Source: Ignavibacteria bacterium (GTDB lineage Bacteria; Bacteroidota; Ignavibacteria; Ignavibacteriales; Melioribacteraceae). From it: a DNA stretch of 9,300 nt. Position 1 is the stretch's first letter. Every line of letters begins with the position of its first letter. Where the stretch lies: NCBI GenBank assembly GCA_027347545.1, contig DAIEQT010000089.1, positions 1-9,300 of the forward strand, in the 5' to 3' direction. Made by a program: the position numbers and the translations under genes. Of the stretch, positions 7,901 through 9,300 are shown in pieces. A model generated the notes under the pieces. It ran no database searches. It was not told where the DNA came from and saw nothing but the letters and a program-made list of their open reading frames with translations.

Positions 7901-9300
7901 TTGAGTGAATCTGAGCCAAAGCGTAGATATACTTCCGAGGAATAATCGTTTCCGTTAACGTAATGAGATATAGAAGAAGGCGAACCGCTATTCAAATCAC
8001 CATGTAAAAACAATTTCATTTCTTTGTAGTTAAAAACATCAAGAGGTCTTGCCATGTAGCGAACAACCTCTCTCGTTTCACCATCTTTAAGGTTGTCAAG
8101 CAGCAAGTTCAGAGATTGCTCATTCTTTTGAATATTATATTCAGGTTGAGTCCTATCTCTTTCTCTAACAACTCCTGGTGGTGAATAATAATCAAGATTA
8201 TCTTCAACGTTTACAGTAGAAATTGTAAGTACTGTATCATCTTCTGTAATTTTATCTTTAACCAATACTTTTTGCCACTGGCTGCCAACCAAATTCAATT
8301 CAGCAAAACGCAGATGAACGCGTTGTTTTACCCCACTGATCCAAATTCTATATGTCTCTACCACAGAGAAACTAGGATCGCCAACTCTTTCAACCCAATC
8401 TTTAAGTGGAATTTTGAATAAGAACCAACCTTTACTGCTTCCGCCACCTTGACGGAAAGGATTAGCCTCCGTAGTGTCAAGTGGAATTTCGTAACGAAAA
8501 TAACTATTGGTTCTATCTAATGTTTTATTACGGTTCAAATCTTCAGTATCTGGAATTCTACCAAGATCAATCGAAACAGCATTTCCTTCTGTACCATTAA
8601 TTCTGCTATAATCATCCGCAGTCATGTTGGATTTTAATTGGAAGAAATAATCATCGCTGCCGGGATCGCTATTTGTAACAGAGTTATAATCCAGTTCTTC
8701 GGGATTTTTCAATCCATCCATTCCTACGTCTTCACCTTCATCAACCAGGTCATTATCGTTCTTATCTTCTGTATCAAGTTTTCTATTCGGAATTACATCT
8801 TCACTAATCTGCCCTAAATCCATGTGAAGTTTAGCGCCAGCCGGCGCATCAACTACATTTATCCAAAATTCAATAAACTCAATGTTTTCTTCAATAAGAT
8901 TATTTGCTGTTGAAGAAAGCCCCTTCATTATGCCACCCCAATTTTTACTTTTGTCAGTTAAACTTGGTGTATAATTATAAAAACCTCTTTTATCAGGCTG
9001 ATAAACAAAATCCAAAGTGGTAATCTGCTGCCCATCCGGCGGAGCTTGTTTACGGTTACCATAAATATCTTTAATGTTTACATCCGAAGGTAAAACGTTA
9101 TACCAAAACGTCTTCGCTTTGTAATTCATTTGCACGGTTTCAGTCTCCGAACCAATCTGAGGAAGATTATTCGGGACGCTGATATCATGCCAGGAACCGT
9201 AAGCTTCAACTAACGGAATAGTTCTTTTAGCGCCTTCAAAATCGTCTATGTAGGCTATGCTTCTTCCGCCATCGCTTGATATTGTACTTTTCTTTGTGTT
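4951..9300 (-). CDS. sprA: SprA/Sov, giant outer-membrane translocon of the type IX secretion system (C-terminal part)
   Basis: SprA is the very large single-chain beta-barrel through which T9SS cargo crosses the outer membrane. The frame stays open to the right edge, giving about 1450 C-terminal residues; known SprA proteins have about 2400, so the N-terminal third or more lies outside. An apparent GTG start at 9135 is internal, because the upstream frame continues with AYIDDFEGAKRTIPL (9255-9211), a hallmark SprA segment. Other family blocks are GVVRERDRTQPEYNIQKNEQ, the DNLKDGETREVVRY stretch, SVWVNELRVLE and FTPQSFNTSFTLMRKRSYSQ. Most of the rest alternates polar and aromatic residues as amphipathic barrel strands. 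Two DxNxNxxxD loops lie near 8740-8766 and 8515-8541, and a Gly/Arg-rich insert at 6340-6390. The protein ends IAIQ. It is followed 24 bp later, in the same operon, by the T9SS regulator PorX. Confidence 0.95.
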   Translation of the reverse strand, partial: NTKKSTISSDGGRSIAYIDDFEGAKRTIPLVEAYGSWHDISVPNNLPQIGSETETVQMNYKAKTFWYNVLPSDVNIKDIYGNRKQAPPDGQQITTLDFVYQPDKRGFYNYTPSLTDKSKNWGGIMKGLSSTANNLIEENIEFIEFWINVVDAPAGAKLHMDLGQISEDVIPNRKLDTEDKNDNDLVDEGEDVGMDGLKNPEELDYNSVTNSDPGSDDYFFQLKSNMTADDYSRINGTEGNAVSIDLGRIPDTEDLNRNKTLDRTNSYFRYEIPLDTTEANPFRQGGGSSKGWFLFKIPLKDWVERVGDPSFSVVETYRIWISGVKQRVHLRFAELNLVGSQWQKVLVKDKITEDDTVLTISTVNVEDNLDYYSPPGVVRERDRTQPEYNIQKNEQSLNLLLDNLKDGETREVVRYMARPLDVFNYKEMKLFLHGDLNSGSPSSISHYVNGNDYSSEVYLRFGSDSLNYYEYRQPVQADWNEVSMKFADLTAIKQKRDSANMVYRIPVENLPGHYYGIRGNPSLTKVSFFTIGIVNPRDKGTPEQAVSGSVWVNELRVLEAEQTPGWAYSANASLQLADLMRVNVNASQTNPFFHKISDRFGSREDNLNWGMSVDFDVLKLIPVNLSGSNLRVNYSRNENASNPLYLPGTDIKIAEAQNAERKKLTDLGYNELEIQSRIDSIKNVTQTVGVTEMWNVSNIRFKIPTEAWYIRDIFNNISLNFNYNKTFNRSPIVKNSLSWVWNAGASYSVNFSRDLYFKPADIPIINYIFDIFGDYKDMKVYFTPQSFNTSFTLMRKRSYSQSRTNPDKPDIQRDFSASRGAGINWTFTEGGFLNLGLAYNFDVQSTLAELLVNNIDGINIEKSEGQIWREIFSGVFFGKDYSYKQSFDLRSNPRIPTWFGLNNFINLNASYSASYQWQNNFQQKELGRSAGYSNRISAGMTIRLKSLFAPLFETKEEVKAVPVIQQQPERGGSTGGRRSGSGRGAGRTINQPAQVVQSDSTKKPIISDSLGIAVNDSIPVMAVDSSLVYDTAVDTIPKGPSIFARSLDVLKLGIKYILFDYDQISINFSQNSTYSGGGLLGVGTGFNNFFGAKYNDDKGPSRMFMLGFSNDIGKRAPSGNLQDSYSHKNDIDLKTSKPLWEGAQVDIRWRVGWGINKTVTIQTDENGVPTIANQVSSGSIERSFLSLPLPFLGTGIKKVHSSYADSSENLSEAFVSGFETLSILGKVPFLAKVLNYIPRPNWSFTWNGLEQLSIFKFAKRVSLNHSYDSNYSEGWRINPEGNQEVQSQKIDYAFNPLVGLTFNFDELFGGNFQSTVRYSTKTGYSLGVSTKNITQSYTQDINFTASYSKSGFSLPLFGIDLKNDIEISLSYTRGRTSSVIYKMDEYKETGDELDGKTNTIIEPKIRYVMSSRVSLTLFYKRTTIDPKGAARIPPTTTNEAGVDVRIAIQ
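6340..6390 (-). other. Gly/Arg/Ser-rich low-complexity insert inside SprA
   Basis: Within sprA this stretch encodes a run made almost only of Gly, Arg, Ser, Thr and Ala (GGSTGGRRSGSGRGAGR). It is preceded by VIQQQPE and followed by a Gln/Asp/Ser-rich segment reaching about 6150. The DNA is locally more GC-rich than its surroundings. It looks like a flexible, positively charged loop between two barrel strands, not a folded domain. Confidence 0.7.
8515..8541 (-). other. Calcium-loop-like motif DxNxNxxxD in SprA, second copy
   Basis: The codons read DLNRNKTLD, the same spacing as the first copy and again preceded by DTE. The two loops are 75 residues apart in the periplasmic/extracellular part that precedes the long barrel segment. 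Calcium binding is inferred from the motif only. Confidence 0.5.
8740..8766 (-). other. Calcium-loop-like motif DxNxNxxxD in SprA, first copy
   Basis: The codons read DKNDNDLVD, matching the DxNxNxxxD spacing of dockerin or thrombospondin-3-type calcium loops. The surroundings are very acidic (DTED before, EGEDVGMDG after). Similar acidic DTED segments are familiar in SprA homologues. Calcium binding itself is an inference. Confidence 0.5.

Noticed and set aside
7519..7908. Plus-strand ORF of 129 codons inside sprA.
   Set aside because: It lies wholly antisense to conserved SprA coding sequence, has no recognisable domain, and its Cys/His/Ile-rich composition is typical of a shadow frame.
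4951..9135. A complete SprA-like gene starting at GTG 9135.
   Set aside because: The frame remains open to the window edge and the upstream codons encode the conserved AYIDDFEG block, so the GTG is internal and the gene is partial.

Overview
The window looks like chromosomal DNA from an AT-rich member of the Bacteroidota or the wider Bacteroidota/Chlorobi/Ignavibacteria group. The strongest evidence is the two adjacent type IX secretion system (T9SS) genes, sprA and porX, because this system is confined to that group. Mostly weak Shine-Dalgarno sequences and the gene content agree. I cannot fix the genus from sequence alone; an Ignavibacteria-type organism is my guess, not a result.

Layout, left to right. 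Bases 2-559 (+) hold the C-terminal part of a group I (NifS/IscS-like) cysteine desulfurase, cut by the left edge of the window. Everything else is on the minus strand and reads as one tightly packed operon. In transcription order it is sprA (cut by the right edge, 9300-4951), porX (4926-3355), tsaE (3355-2927), tsaB (2934-2278), a secreted tandem-DUF1573 protein (2281-1553), accD (1553-711), and a 49-residue single-span membrane protein (698-549) that is too short for ordinary ORF calling. Spacing from gene to gene is 24 bp, 1 bp overlap, 8 bp overlap, 4 bp overlap, 1 bp overlap and 12 bp. No operon promoter is visible; it must lie upstream of sprA, outside the window.

Functionally, the operon joins three themes. 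The first is protein export across the outer membrane: SprA is the giant translocon barrel, and PorX is the response-regulator/PglZ phosphatase that controls the T9SS. The second is essential housekeeping: TsaE and TsaB for the tRNA t6A modification, and AccD for the first step of fatty acid synthesis. The third is two uncharacterised envelope proteins, the DUF1573 protein and the small membrane protein. Whether the last two serve the T9SS is only suggested by position.

The main discovery is the hidden small membrane protein gene at 549-698. It has the best Shine-Dalgarno sequence in the window, a GTG start, a clear transmembrane helix and an amphipathic tail. It also explains why the 'intergenic' DNA after the desulfurase looks coding. 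I see no mobile elements, CRISPR arrays, RNA genes or phage genes, and no untranslated stretch longer than about 25 bp.
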